NCBI GenBank assembly: GCA_021772705.1
Contig: JAJFLN010000460.1
Location: 1 to 12,793, forward strand
From: Candidatus Cloacimonadota bacterium
GTDB taxonomy: Bacteria; Muiribacteriota; UBA6191; JACPRK01
Direction: 5' to 3'
Length of the DNA: 12,793 nt
A model generated the notes under the pieces. The model was given only the letters and a program-made list of their open reading frames with translations. It searched no databases and had not been told where the DNA came from. Positions 1 to 6,516 of the stretch are shown here, in pieces. The position numbers were made by a program, and so were the translations under genes. Each line of letters starts with the position of its first letter. Within the stretch, counting starts at the first letter, position 1.

Positions 1-20
1 CCCTACGGGACATGCACCCG
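1..20 (+). mobile_element. Edge of an IS701-like element (5' fragment)
   Basis: The first 20 bases are the exact reverse complement of 12723-12742, which span the start codon and first codons of the truncated IS701-like transposase at the right end of the window. Read on the + strand, the fragment ends at codon 3 (Met-His-Pro) and similarity stops after base 20. A 20-bp exact match at the same gene position is very unlikely by chance, so this is probably the inner edge of a second, truncated IS copy that continues to the left of the window. Confidence 0.5.
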
Positions 21-25
21 AGGTC

Positions 26-68
26 CCGGGGCACACTCGGGGCCCGAGGCACGGAAAGCGTGCCCCGG
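26..68 (+). other. Nested inverted repeats upstream of the first radical SAM gene
   Basis: CCGGGGCAC (26-34) is perfectly complementary to GTGCCCCGG (60-68). Inside the loop, CTCGG (36-40) pairs with CCGAG (44-48). An alternative hairpin pairs GGCACG (48-53) with CGTGCC (59-64) around a GAAAG loop and competes with both. There is no T-run, so a classical terminator is unlikely. It could be a leader structure or the end of a mobile element. The pairings are visible; the function is unknown. Confidence 0.3.
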
Positions 69-94
69 CGGGTCATGCTAGGATTCACCTTGGT

Positions 95-1573
95 TTGACT
101 GTCAGCGCCAGCGAACACGAGATGAGCGAAGACCCGAAGGACCCCATCCGTCCTTCGTCCGCCAGAGGGGGCGAAGGGCTCGACGCGAGCACCCGCAGGG
201 TGCTGCTCCTCAATCCTCCCAGCCGGCACCGGGTTCAGCGACGCTATTGTGGCACCTTCCTGGCGCAGGACTTTCTATACCCCCCGCTGGAGCTGGCGCA
301 GCTGGCGGCCATCTCCCGGCAATGGCATGGCTGGGAGACCCGGCTCCTGGACTCCATCGCACTGGATCTGCCTGCCGGTGATGTGCTGAACCGGATTCGA
401 AAGTGGCAGCCCGACGTCATCGTGCAAGCCCAGGGTTTCTCCACCTTCCTGACGGACTGCCAGTTCCTGGATACGATGAAGCAGGTGGCTCCCGGATGCC
501 GCGTCGGTGTCATCGGCTACTTGCCCAGCCGCCACGCAGAGGAGTTCATGCAGAAGACCCGGGCGGACTTCATCCTGGCCGACGAGCCGGAACGAGGATT
601 CTCCGCCCTCCTCCGGGCCCTCGACGATGGCCGGCAGCTGGTGGGCATCCCGGGCCTGCACCTACGGCAGGACGGCGCCGTCTGCCTCGCCACGCCGGCG
701 GCGGAGGACTCTGACCTGGACCAACTTCCGTTTCCCGAGCCCCTGGAGCTTCCTCTTCATCCCTACGGAGAGCCGCTGCAGCCGAAGCCACTCTGGGCCA
801 TCCTCACCTCTCGAGGCTGCCCCTATAGCTGCAACTTCTGTGTCACCACCTACGGAAAGACCGCCCGGTACCGGTCTCCCCGGAGCGTGGCTGCAGAAGT
901 GGAGCATCTGGTGGGCCGATACGGGGTCCGGTCCATCCGGTTCCTGGACGATACCTTCACCCTCAACCGCAGCCGGGTCCTGGAGATCTGCGACCGGCTT
1001 CAAAGCCTCCGTCAGATACCGGGCTGGACCGCCCTGTCCCGTCTCGACACCCTGGACGACGAACTGCTGCAGTCCATGGCCGCCGCCGGATGCCGCCGGC
1101 TCGACCTGGGAATCGAGAGCGGTTCCCAGTCCGTTCTCGATAGCTACCGCAAGGGAATCGTCGCCGCCGATGTGCCCGATCAGGTCGGCCGCATCAGAGC
1201 CGCAGGGATCGAGACACTGGGCTTCTTCATCGTCGGCGCTCCCGGCGAAACTGGCGAGGACATACAGGCCAGTGTCGACCTGGCTATCAAAGCCAATCTG
1301 GATTACGTGGTCGTGACGCGGCTGCAGTCCTGGCCCGGGACTCCCCTTCCGTCAACTCAGGGCGTTGCTCCCGCCGGCAACCCTTTCGCCGGACCTCCTG
1401 TCGTAGCCTCCAGTGCCTGGGCCGAGCGGCTCTTCTACCGGAAGTTCTACTTCCGAACGGGCTACATTCTGCCTCGTCTTCGGCGACTGCTCTCACACCC
1501 CTGGCAATCGGTCTCGGCAGGGGTCAGGCTCCATTCCTACGCCGTGGCCAGCACGGAATCGGACCACATCTGA
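95..1573 (+). CDS. B12-binding domain radical SAM protein
   Basis: This is a 492-residue cobalamin-binding radical SAM enzyme of unknown substrate. Residues about 35-190 form the N-terminal B12-binding Rossmann-like part, beginning with the typical strand RVLLLNPPS and including DVIVQAQGFSTF. The radical SAM core follows, with the [4Fe-4S] ligands Cys242, Cys246 and Cys249 in RGCPYSCNFC, then FLDDTF, DLGIESGS and GFFIVGAPGETGED, which are typical of the core barrel. Family members such as BchE, HpnR and P-methylases carry out methyl transfers or cyclisations, but nothing here identifies the reaction. The start given is TTG, with AGGA 11 bp upstream. An ATG at 122 (residue 10) is an equally reasonable start and would lose nothing conserved. 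The gene stands alone. It converges on the TPR-like gene, 26 bp away, across a weak inverted repeat (CCACCG 1589-1594 with CGGTGG 1611-1616). No SPASM or other C-terminal partner domain is seen. Confidence 0.85.
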   Translation: MTVSASEHEMSEDPKDPIRPSSARGGEGLDASTRRVLLLNPPSRHRVQRRYCGTFLAQDFLYPPLELAQLAAISRQWHGWETRLLDSIALDLPAGDVLNRIRKWQPDVIVQAQGFSTFLTDCQFLDTMKQVAPGCRVGVIGYLPSRHAEEFMQKTRADFILADEPERGFSALLRALDDGRQLVGIPGLHLRQDGAVCLATPAAEDSDLDQLPFPEPLELPLHPYGEPLQPKPLWAILTSRGCPYSCNFCVTTYGKTARYRSPRSVAAEVEHLVGRYGVRSIRFLDDTFTLNRSRVLEICDRLQSLRQIPGWTALSRLDTLDDELLQSMAAAGCRRLDLGIESGSQSVLDSYRKGIVAADVPDQVGRIRAAGIETLGFFIVGAPGETGEDIQASVDLAIKANLDYVVVTRLQSWPGTPLPSTQGVAPAGNPFAGPPVVASSAWAERLFYRKFYFRTGYILPRLRRLLSHPWQSVSAGVRLHSYAVASTESDHI

Positions 1574-1599
1574 GCCCGGCTCCCACAGCCACCGGCTCA

Positions 1600-2349
1600 T
1601 TACTGAATCTCGGTGGCCTCCAGCAGGGCGTTGGACCAGTCCGGCCGGCCCATGGCCATGTACTGCTCCAGGCAGTGTTCGATCTGTTCTCGCCAGTCCT
1701 GGTTCAGCTCACTCCGGGCAGACTCCAGCAAGGGAATGGACCTGACGCGGGCTCGGGCCGCGGCGGCCTCGCTGCCGGTTGCCAGGTAGGCCCAGGCCAG
1801 CTGGGCGTTGCAGATCCCCTCCAGCAGGGGCTCCTCTCCTGGAGCCTGGCCCAGCCTCTGGAGCGCCTCTTCCAGGTACACCACGGCCTCCGGGTAGCGT
1901 CGGCGTAACAACTCCACTCGACCGCCCAGCTGCAGGGCCCTGGCGACCTCGATGGGAGTGAACTCCTTGTTCCATCGGATCACATTGATCGCCTCTGACA
2001 TCGTACGGGCGGCGTCGTCGAGCCGATCCTGCTCCACCTGGAGTTGCGATAGCAGCAACTGGGCCCGGGCGTAGTCCTTCACAGGCACCTTGCCTGACTC
2101 CTTCATCTTGATCAGCACATCCCGGACGATCCGTTCGGCGGCGGCAGGTTGATCGAGCTTCTGATACTCCAGAGCCTCCTGGATGGCCTTCTCCCACTTC
2201 GTCGGAGCCAGCTGCCCAAGTGCGAAGAGAATGACCATCACGACCAGACCTCGAAGCAGCCAGATGAACTCCGGCGGCCACTCATCCGGGTCTCCTGGAT
2301 CCGGCGCCGACTTGATGCCCCGGGCATACTGTTCGAGGGTGGTTGCCAT
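1600..2349 (-). CDS. Membrane-anchored tetratricopeptide-like protein
   Basis: This 249-residue protein has one hydrophobic segment at about residues 29-47 (WLLRGLVVMVILFALGQLA). A soluble C-terminal part of paired helices follows. Units such as ALEYQKLDQPAAAERIVRDVL, ARTMSEAINVIRWN, ALQLGGRVELLRRRYPEAVVYLEEALQRL and CNAQLAWAYLATGSEAAAARARV have the alternating small and aromatic residues of TPR helices (roughly residues 55-220). It is probably a single-pass protein that presents a TPR scaffold for protein contacts; no catalytic motif is seen. It lies downstream of the metallopeptidase on the same strand. Without the MITE between them, the gap would be only about 51 bp, so they were probably one operon. 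The start is ATG at 2349 with no clear Shine-Dalgarno sequence. The TPR assignment is by eye and the partner is unknown. Confidence 0.7.
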   Translation of the reverse strand: MATTLEQYARGIKSAPDPGDPDEWPPEFIWLLRGLVVMVILFALGQLAPTKWEKAIQEALEYQKLDQPAAAERIVRDVLIKMKESGKVPVKDYARAQLLLSQLQVEQDRLDDAARTMSEAINVIRWNKEFTPIEVARALQLGGRVELLRRRYPEAVVYLEEALQRLGQAPGEEPLLEGICNAQLAWAYLATGSEAAAARARVRSIPLLESARSELNQDWREQIEHCLEQYMAMGRPDWSNALLEATEIQ

Positions 2350-2403
2350 CGACTACAAGATACTACCTTCCCCGGGGCGGTATGTCGGGTCAGGTCGTGG
2401 TTA

Positions 2404-2581
2404 GAACCCGGGCAAGAACAACTACGCAGTTTCGCATCCCATCTTCAGACCATCTTCGGTCGCTCCTCAATCGCGGAATCCTCGACCTAGCCCACTACGC
2501 CTCCGGTCCCGCTCCCTCGAACCAGCCGAATCTGACCCAAATCTGGGCGCGACTTCTTCGCAATTGTTCCTGCCCGGCCCC
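2404..2581 (+). mobile_element. 178-bp MITE, copy A
   Basis: This non-coding 178-bp element is flanked by TTA on both sides (2401-2403 and 2582-2584). Its ends form imperfect terminal inverted repeats, about 19 matches in the outer 26 bases with the conserved core CGGGCAAGAACAA. A second copy of the same length lies inverted at 4754-4931 with about 90% identity and no gaps. The size, terminal repeats and 3-bp TTA duplication fit a miniature inverted-repeat transposable element mobilised in trans. A TNA-type duplication is known for some IS5-family groups, so that family is a candidate parent (inference). The right-hand TTA is the stop codon of the metallopeptidase read on the minus strand. 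Confidence 0.8.
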
Positions 2582-4207
2582 TTACCGGTCCGCCAGGCCC
2601 CAGTCCTGAAGGCGCTTCGACAGCAATCGGTCGGCCCGGGTGGCGATATAGGCCGCCATCGCCGTGGGAGACCGATTCGCCTCGTGCCAGTACTGGAACT
2701 GCTGCCGGGCCTCGGCGAGCCTCTCGACTGACTGGCCCTCCAGGAGAGGCCGCAAGTCCCCGACCTGCTGGAAGTAACCGCCATCGGGGGAGTCCCGGAA
2801 TCCGGTGATCTTCTCGGCCACCACCAAGTGCTGCTCATCGCGCCCCCACACCCGGTCCAGGAATCGGGACAGCTCGCCGGCCGTGGCCAGGTTCAAACCG
2901 ATTCGGTCCTGCTGGAAGTCCAGCCAGAGCGGATCGGGAAGGGGATCGGCGATGTTGTTCCGGCTCATGACTCGCTGGAACACCTCGTCCTTCCACTCCT
3001 CGTATTCCGCCTTGGCCAGCCGAAGCTCGACCGCCAGCTCTTCCGAGGTCTCGTCCTTGCGCTGGTAGCGCAGGAATGCGAGGCGGGCGGTCCGGACCTT
3101 CTTGTACAAGGCCGGCCCCTGCTGACTGTGAGTGGCGTACTTGGTCCACTCGTAGAAGTGCCTCGCTGCCACATTCTTGAAGTCCGGATGCTGGCTGACC
3201 AGGGCGTTCATGGCCTGGGCCAGATTCCGGGGCCTGTGGCGTGCCAGCACATCGATCACCTTCCGGAACCCCTCGACACGGTTGCGTCCCGAGAAGACAC
3301 GGTCCGTCATCAGCTGATACAGGAGATAGGCCACCACACCCTCGGAAGACATCATCTGAAGCCCGTTGCGGGTCTCCCCTTCCGTCTCTCCAACCGTGTC
3401 CCACAGATACTTGTGCCGACGGAGGGTATCCTGCCGGCCCCGGAACATGGCCCGGACTGCCGGATCCGTCGATTGCTCGCCGAATCCAGTCTCGCCACGA
3501 TCCACGAGCAGCTCCCCCACCATCGCCTCCAGACCCTCGGCCCATCCCTCATTGAGAGCCATGACCGGGTCTGTCACGGTCATCACATCCCGGCCACCGC
3601 GGGAATAGGACAGGGCTACCAGGTCGAGGTGGGGCCGGTAGAGCTCCGACAGGATCTGATGACCCACCTCGTGAACCAGGGTCAGGGCCAGATACTTCTC
3701 CTTCACCAGGTCCGCCACGGACAGATCCAGATCGCCGCCTCGGATTGCGCTGATGATGATGAATCCCGCCGGATCGATCTCCTCCCCCGACTGTCGCCGC
3801 AGGCGGATGGTCCGGGAGGCGTGGGCTGGACCCACATCGCCGAACAGGGAGCCGACATAGAGGAAGATGCCCTCCGGGTATCCCTGACCAGCGCCGGATT
3901 CCCGGCCCACGGATCGCGACAGGGCATAGAGCCGGCGAATCGCACCGAAAGCCGCACTGGCCTCGAGTTGCCGTCGAACCTGGGCCGTCTGGTCATCGTC
4001 CTGAACCAGCTCGTCGAAGACGATCAACTCCCGGTCCCCAGCCCGGACTCGCTCCACGTCATCGGAGCCGGTCATGGCGGGCACGATGTAGACCACTTCT
4101 GCCGGCTCGATGTCCGACAGGGAGCCACCACCGGCCAGGATCTGAGCCGGGATGGCCAGGGCCACCAGCAACAGTCCCGCGAGAAATCTGGGAAGTCGGG
4201 AGTTCAT
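2582..4207 (-). CDS. Secreted HExxH zinc metallopeptidase (gluzincin-like)
   Basis: This is a protein of about 541 residues when started at ATG 4207. An in-frame TTG at 4228 adds seven residues and is an alternative start. The N-terminus is a signal peptide (basic MNSRLPRF, then the hydrophobic run LAGLLLVALAIPAQILA), so export is expected. The zinc site is HEVGH in ALTLVHEVGHQIL (residues about 179-183), and a downstream NEGWAEGLE (about 219-227) supplies the glutamate typical of gluzincin (MA clan) peptidases. The C-terminal half, rich in charged helices, has no domain I recognise. I know no named family for the whole protein and the substrate is unknown. It is followed on the same strand by the membrane TPR-like gene. 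Its stop codon TAA lies inside the TTA target duplication of MITE copy A, so the insertion preserved the reading frame exactly. Confidence 0.75.
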   Translation of the reverse strand: MNSRLPRFLAGLLLVALAIPAQILAGGGSLSDIEPAEVVYIVPAMTGSDDVERVRAGDRELIVFDELVQDDDQTAQVRRQLEASAAFGAIRRLYALSRSVGRESGAGQGYPEGIFLYVGSLFGDVGPAHASRTIRLRRQSGEEIDPAGFIIISAIRGGDLDLSVADLVKEKYLALTLVHEVGHQILSELYRPHLDLVALSYSRGGRDVMTVTDPVMALNEGWAEGLEAMVGELLVDRGETGFGEQSTDPAVRAMFRGRQDTLRRHKYLWDTVGETEGETRNGLQMMSSEGVVAYLLYQLMTDRVFSGRNRVEGFRKVIDVLARHRPRNLAQAMNALVSQHPDFKNVAARHFYEWTKYATHSQQGPALYKKVRTARLAFLRYQRKDETSEELAVELRLAKAEYEEWKDEVFQRVMSRNNIADPLPDPLWLDFQQDRIGLNLATAGELSRFLDRVWGRDEQHLVVAEKITGFRDSPDGGYFQQVGDLRPLLEGQSVERLAEARQQFQYWHEANRSPTAMAAYIATRADRLLSKRLQDWGLADR

Positions 4208-4269
4208 GAGAGTTTCGGGAGAAGCCAAGTTCCCCCAAACTCCCTACCACCGGAAGCATAGACTTGTTG

Positions 4270-4434
4270 CAAGCCGATACGATTCCGATCCCAGGCCTAC
4301 CTGATGCGAGTCGCTCGCGACGCCAAGGACCGCATCCTGATTCTCGATGGCGGCAGCGGCTCGATCCACTCCATGGACAGCCGAGGCCGTACTCTGGCTC
4401 CCCCCAAGCCGAGACTGTCAAGCAGACGCAGCCA
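4270..4434 (+). pseudogene. Remnant of a beta-propeller (NHL-like) gene
   Basis: Frame +1 from about 4270 to the TAG at 4432-4434 reads AYLMRVARDAKDRILILDGG and then SGSIHSMDSRGRTLAPP. This has the look of one blade of a six-bladed beta-propeller protein: V..D.kdri.iLD....sIh..Ds.Gr. No start with a ribosome site and no neighbouring blades are visible, and the frame ends soon after the blade. It is probably a decayed fragment of a larger gene left in this insertion-rich gap. The similarity is by eye to a common pattern and is not certain. Confidence 0.3.
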
Positions 4435-4500
4435 GTAGTGGGTTTCGCCTGTTTCCTTCCCGAAGCAGTTCGTTCTCCATTGCCTGTTCCCGGTCCCCTG

Positions 4501-4747
4501 TTAGGGGCAATGCCGGTGAGATAAAACGGATTTTGTTGTAGTGGGGCTCTGCCCCACACCCCGTTGGGGGAGCCAGCTCCCCCAAACCCCCAATTGGACT
4601 GGTACAACTGAGAGTGCTGATGAACACTTGAATGACACGCGAAAGCTTCACCTGTTCATCCGGGTCCAGGGGCCCATGGCCCCTGGCGGGAGTTCGAGGG
4701 CAGAGCCTTCGTTTTCAAACATTCCTTCCACTAATTCATGGGCATTG
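4501..4747 (+). repeat. Structured repeat copy 1, candidate HEARO/omega-RNA-like element
   Basis: Copy 1 of a ~240-bp repeat whose second copy is at 12226-12465 in the same orientation (about 217 of 240 identical, no gaps). As + strand RNA it can fold as follows. A helix GUUGUA 4535-4540 with UACAAC 4603-4608 closes a junction that holds two hairpins: GTGGGGC/GCCCCAC (4541-4557) and TTGGGGGAG/CTCCCCCAA (4564-4585). Next come GATGAACA 4619-4626 with TGTTCATC 4653-4660, CCAGGGGCC/GGCCCCTGG (4666-4686), and CGAGGGC/GCCTTCG (4695-4711). Copy differences fall in loops or preserve pairing. It has no ORF. The ends carry the inverted pair CAATGCC (4508-4514) and GGCATTG (4741-4747). The GC-rich multi-hairpin form resembles the RNA of IscB/HEARO elements. 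That name is unproven. Confidence 0.65.
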
Positions 4748-4753
4748 CTGTTA

Positions 4754-4931
4754 GGGGCCGCGCAAGAATAAATGCACAGAAGTCGCGCCCAGATTTGGGT
4801 CGGATTCGGCTGGTTCGAGCGAGCGGGACCGGAGGCGTAGTGGGCTACGTCGAGGATTCCGCGATTGAGGAGCGGCCGAAGATGGCCTGAAGATGGGATG
4901 CGAAATTGCGTAGTTATTCTTGCGCGGACCC
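4754..4931 (-). mobile_element. 178-bp MITE, copy B (inverted relative to copy A)
   Basis: This is the same element as at 2404-2581 in opposite orientation: same length, about 17 substitutions, no gaps. Terminal inverted repeats are better preserved than in copy A: 21 of the outer 26 bases match, with the shared core CCGCGCAAGAATAA. It is flanked by TTA at 4751-4753 and 4932-4934. It directly abuts the right end of structured repeat copy 1 and lies about 115 bp upstream of glmU, so it may affect the glmU promoter region. Short reading frames across it are not conserved as protein. Confidence 0.8.
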
Positions 4932-5047
4932 TTAGTCTTTCTCCGACGCGCTCTCCGACACGCTCCTACAGTCCCGCGCCGGGATGCTGCCGGACGGGGG
5001 GAGAAGTTCGTGTCCCCTTCGAGCACCAGTGATAGACTGTCCATCCC

Positions 5048-6478
5048 ATGAATACCTCCAGCAAATGGACAGCTTTGATACTCGCCGCCGGCAAGGGCAC
5101 CCGGATGAAATCGGAGACACCCAAGGTCCTTCATCCCCTGCTGGGACGGCCCATGCTCGCCTGGATACTCGAAGCCGCCTCGGAAGCCGGCGTCGCCGAT
5201 GTGGTGGCCGTCGTCGGCTTCGGCAGGGGGCGCATCCTGGAAGAGGTCGGACCCCACTACGAGAACGTCCGATGGGCGATTCAGAAGAAACAGAACGGCA
5301 CGGGTCACGCTGTCCAGTGCGCCCGGAAGGAGCTGAGCGACCAGGAGGGGAAGATCTTGATCTTGGCCGGCGACACTCCCCTGGTGCGGGGCGAGACCCT
5401 GCGCGAGTTTCTGGCCGCCCATGAGGCCAGCGATGCCGCGGCCACGGTCCTCTCCTTTCAGGCCCAGAACCCCAGAGGATACGGCCGGCTGGTGCGCAAC
5501 ACCGACGGTTACCTGGAGCGGATCGTGGAACATCGGGATGCGGACCCCAACGAGCTCGCCATCGACGAGGTCAACAGCGGCATCTACGCCGTGGGAGCCC
5601 GGGACCTCTTCGCCGTCATCGACACCATCAGCAGCAATAATGCCCAGGGTGAGATCTATCTGACTGATTTCGTCGCCGGTCTCAGGCGCCGCGGCCACCG
5701 GGTCGGGGTTCACAGGGCAGAGGATGCCACCGAGTTCCGGGGTATCAACAGCCGTGTCGAGCTGGCCGAGTTGACCCGGGTTCTTCGACAGCGCAAGAAC
5801 CTGGAGCTGATGCAAGAAGGCGTCACCCTCGACGATCCGGACACCACCCATGTGGACATCATGGTCGATGTGGGCCGGGACACGTTACTGGCGGCAGGCG
5901 TCCATCTTCAGGGCAACACCCGGATTGGGACGGGCTGCCGGATAGGAGTGGGCTCGGTGCTCCGAGACACCCGGATCGCCGACGGCGTCCAGATCCAGCC
6001 TTACTCCGTCACGGACGGAGCCCTGGTCGGTCCCGCGGCCCAGGTGGGTCCCTTCGCCCATCTGAGACCCGGCGCCGAACTGAGCGAAGGCGTCAAGGTG
6101 GGCAACTTCGTGGAGGTCAAGAATGCTCGCATCGGAGTGGGCAGCAAGGCCTCACACTTGTCCTACATCGGCGACAGTGACATCGGTCGTGACGCCAACG
6201 TCGGGGCCGGGGTCATCACGTGTAACTACGACGGCAAGGCGAAACACCACACAGCCATCGGAGACGGCGCCTTCATCGGCAGCAACAGCGTCCTTGTGGC
6301 GCCCATTGCCGTCGGAAACGGAGCATACGTGGCCGCCGGCAGCGCCGTGAGCCGGAATGTGCCCTCCGGCGCCCTGGCCATCGCCCGGGCCAGGCAGGAG
6401 AACAAGCCCGACTACGTGGAGAAGATGGGCCGCCGATCCCCAAAGGAACCTGCCGGAGATCCCGACGAGTCCGCCTGA
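5048..6478 (+). CDS. glmU: Bifunctional GlcNAc-1-P uridyltransferase / GlcN-1-P acetyltransferase
   Basis: GlmU acetylates glucosamine-1-phosphate and then joins it to UTP, giving UDP-GlcNAc for peptidoglycan and lipid A. The 476-residue length is normal for a full bifunctional enzyme. The N-terminal pyrophosphorylase has the nucleotide signature LILAAGKGTRMKSETPKVLH, QNGTGHAVQ, the metal-binding GDTPLV, EVNSGIYAV and NNAQGEIYLTD. From about residue 250 the left-handed beta-helix begins, with repeated hexapeptides (GTGCRIGVGSVLRDTRIADG). Acetyltransferase residues are present: the Arg in AHLRPGAEL, the Lys in VEVKNARIG, the His and Tyr in SHLSYIGDSDIG, and the NYDG loop. It is followed by glmM after 38 bp, an expected functional pairing in one operon. 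The ATG start has no good Shine-Dalgarno sequence; a TGATAGACT element just upstream may indicate a leaderless transcript. MITE copy B lies upstream. Confidence 0.97.
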   Translation: MNTSSKWTALILAAGKGTRMKSETPKVLHPLLGRPMLAWILEAASEAGVADVVAVVGFGRGRILEEVGPHYENVRWAIQKKQNGTGHAVQCARKELSDQEGKILILAGDTPLVRGETLREFLAAHEASDAAATVLSFQAQNPRGYGRLVRNTDGYLERIVEHRDADPNELAIDEVNSGIYAVGARDLFAVIDTISSNNAQGEIYLTDFVAGLRRRGHRVGVHRAEDATEFRGINSRVELAELTRVLRQRKNLELMQEGVTLDDPDTTHVDIMVDVGRDTLLAAGVHLQGNTRIGTGCRIGVGSVLRDTRIADGVQIQPYSVTDGALVGPAAQVGPFAHLRPGAELSEGVKVGNFVEVKNARIGVGSKASHLSYIGDSDIGRDANVGAGVITCNYDGKAKHHTAIGDGAFIGSNSVLVAPIAVGNGAYVAAGSAVSRNVPSGALAIARARQENKPDYVEKMGRRSPKEPAGDPDESA

Positions 6479-6516
6479 ACTTCCCGCCGAGAGCCGGCGG
6501 AAGTCCCTCCATCTAC

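Larger units (their letters stand above)
4208..5047. other. Gene-free interval with stacked insertions
   Basis: This 840-bp stretch between the divergent metallopeptidase and glmU has no intact gene. From left to right it contains the metallopeptidase upstream region, a beta-propeller remnant, structured repeat copy 1, MITE copy B, and about 115 bp of glmU leader. No convincing sigma-70 promoter pair is visible. The best candidate for glmU is an extended -10-like TGATAGACT about 10 bp before the ATG, which would give a very short or absent leader. The stacking suggests a tolerated insertion site between two divergent transcription units. Confidence 0.6.

Noticed and set aside
2828..4261. Plus-strand reading frame of 477 codons over the metallopeptidase
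   Set aside because: It is the antisense of a protein with a signal peptide and zinc site; the translated shadow is low-complexity and His/Gln-rich.
4541..4585. Rho-independent terminators at the G-rich hairpins of the structured repeat
   Set aside because: The stems are followed by C/A-rich sequence and not by U-runs, and they belong to a larger conserved fold.
4617..4646. Hammerhead ribozyme: CTGATGA followed later by GAAA
   Set aside because: There is no stem II hairpin between the two motifs, GAAA becomes GAGA in copy 2, and GATGAACA pairs better with TGTTCATC.
2404..4931. Composite transposon formed by two inverted MITEs around the metallopeptidase
   Set aside because: Each copy has its own TTA duplication, and the copies differ by about 10%, so two separate insertions explain the pattern better.
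4751..5851. Minus-strand reading frame of 366 codons over MITE B and glmU
   Set aside because: It is antisense to glmU for most of its length and ends inside the MITE.
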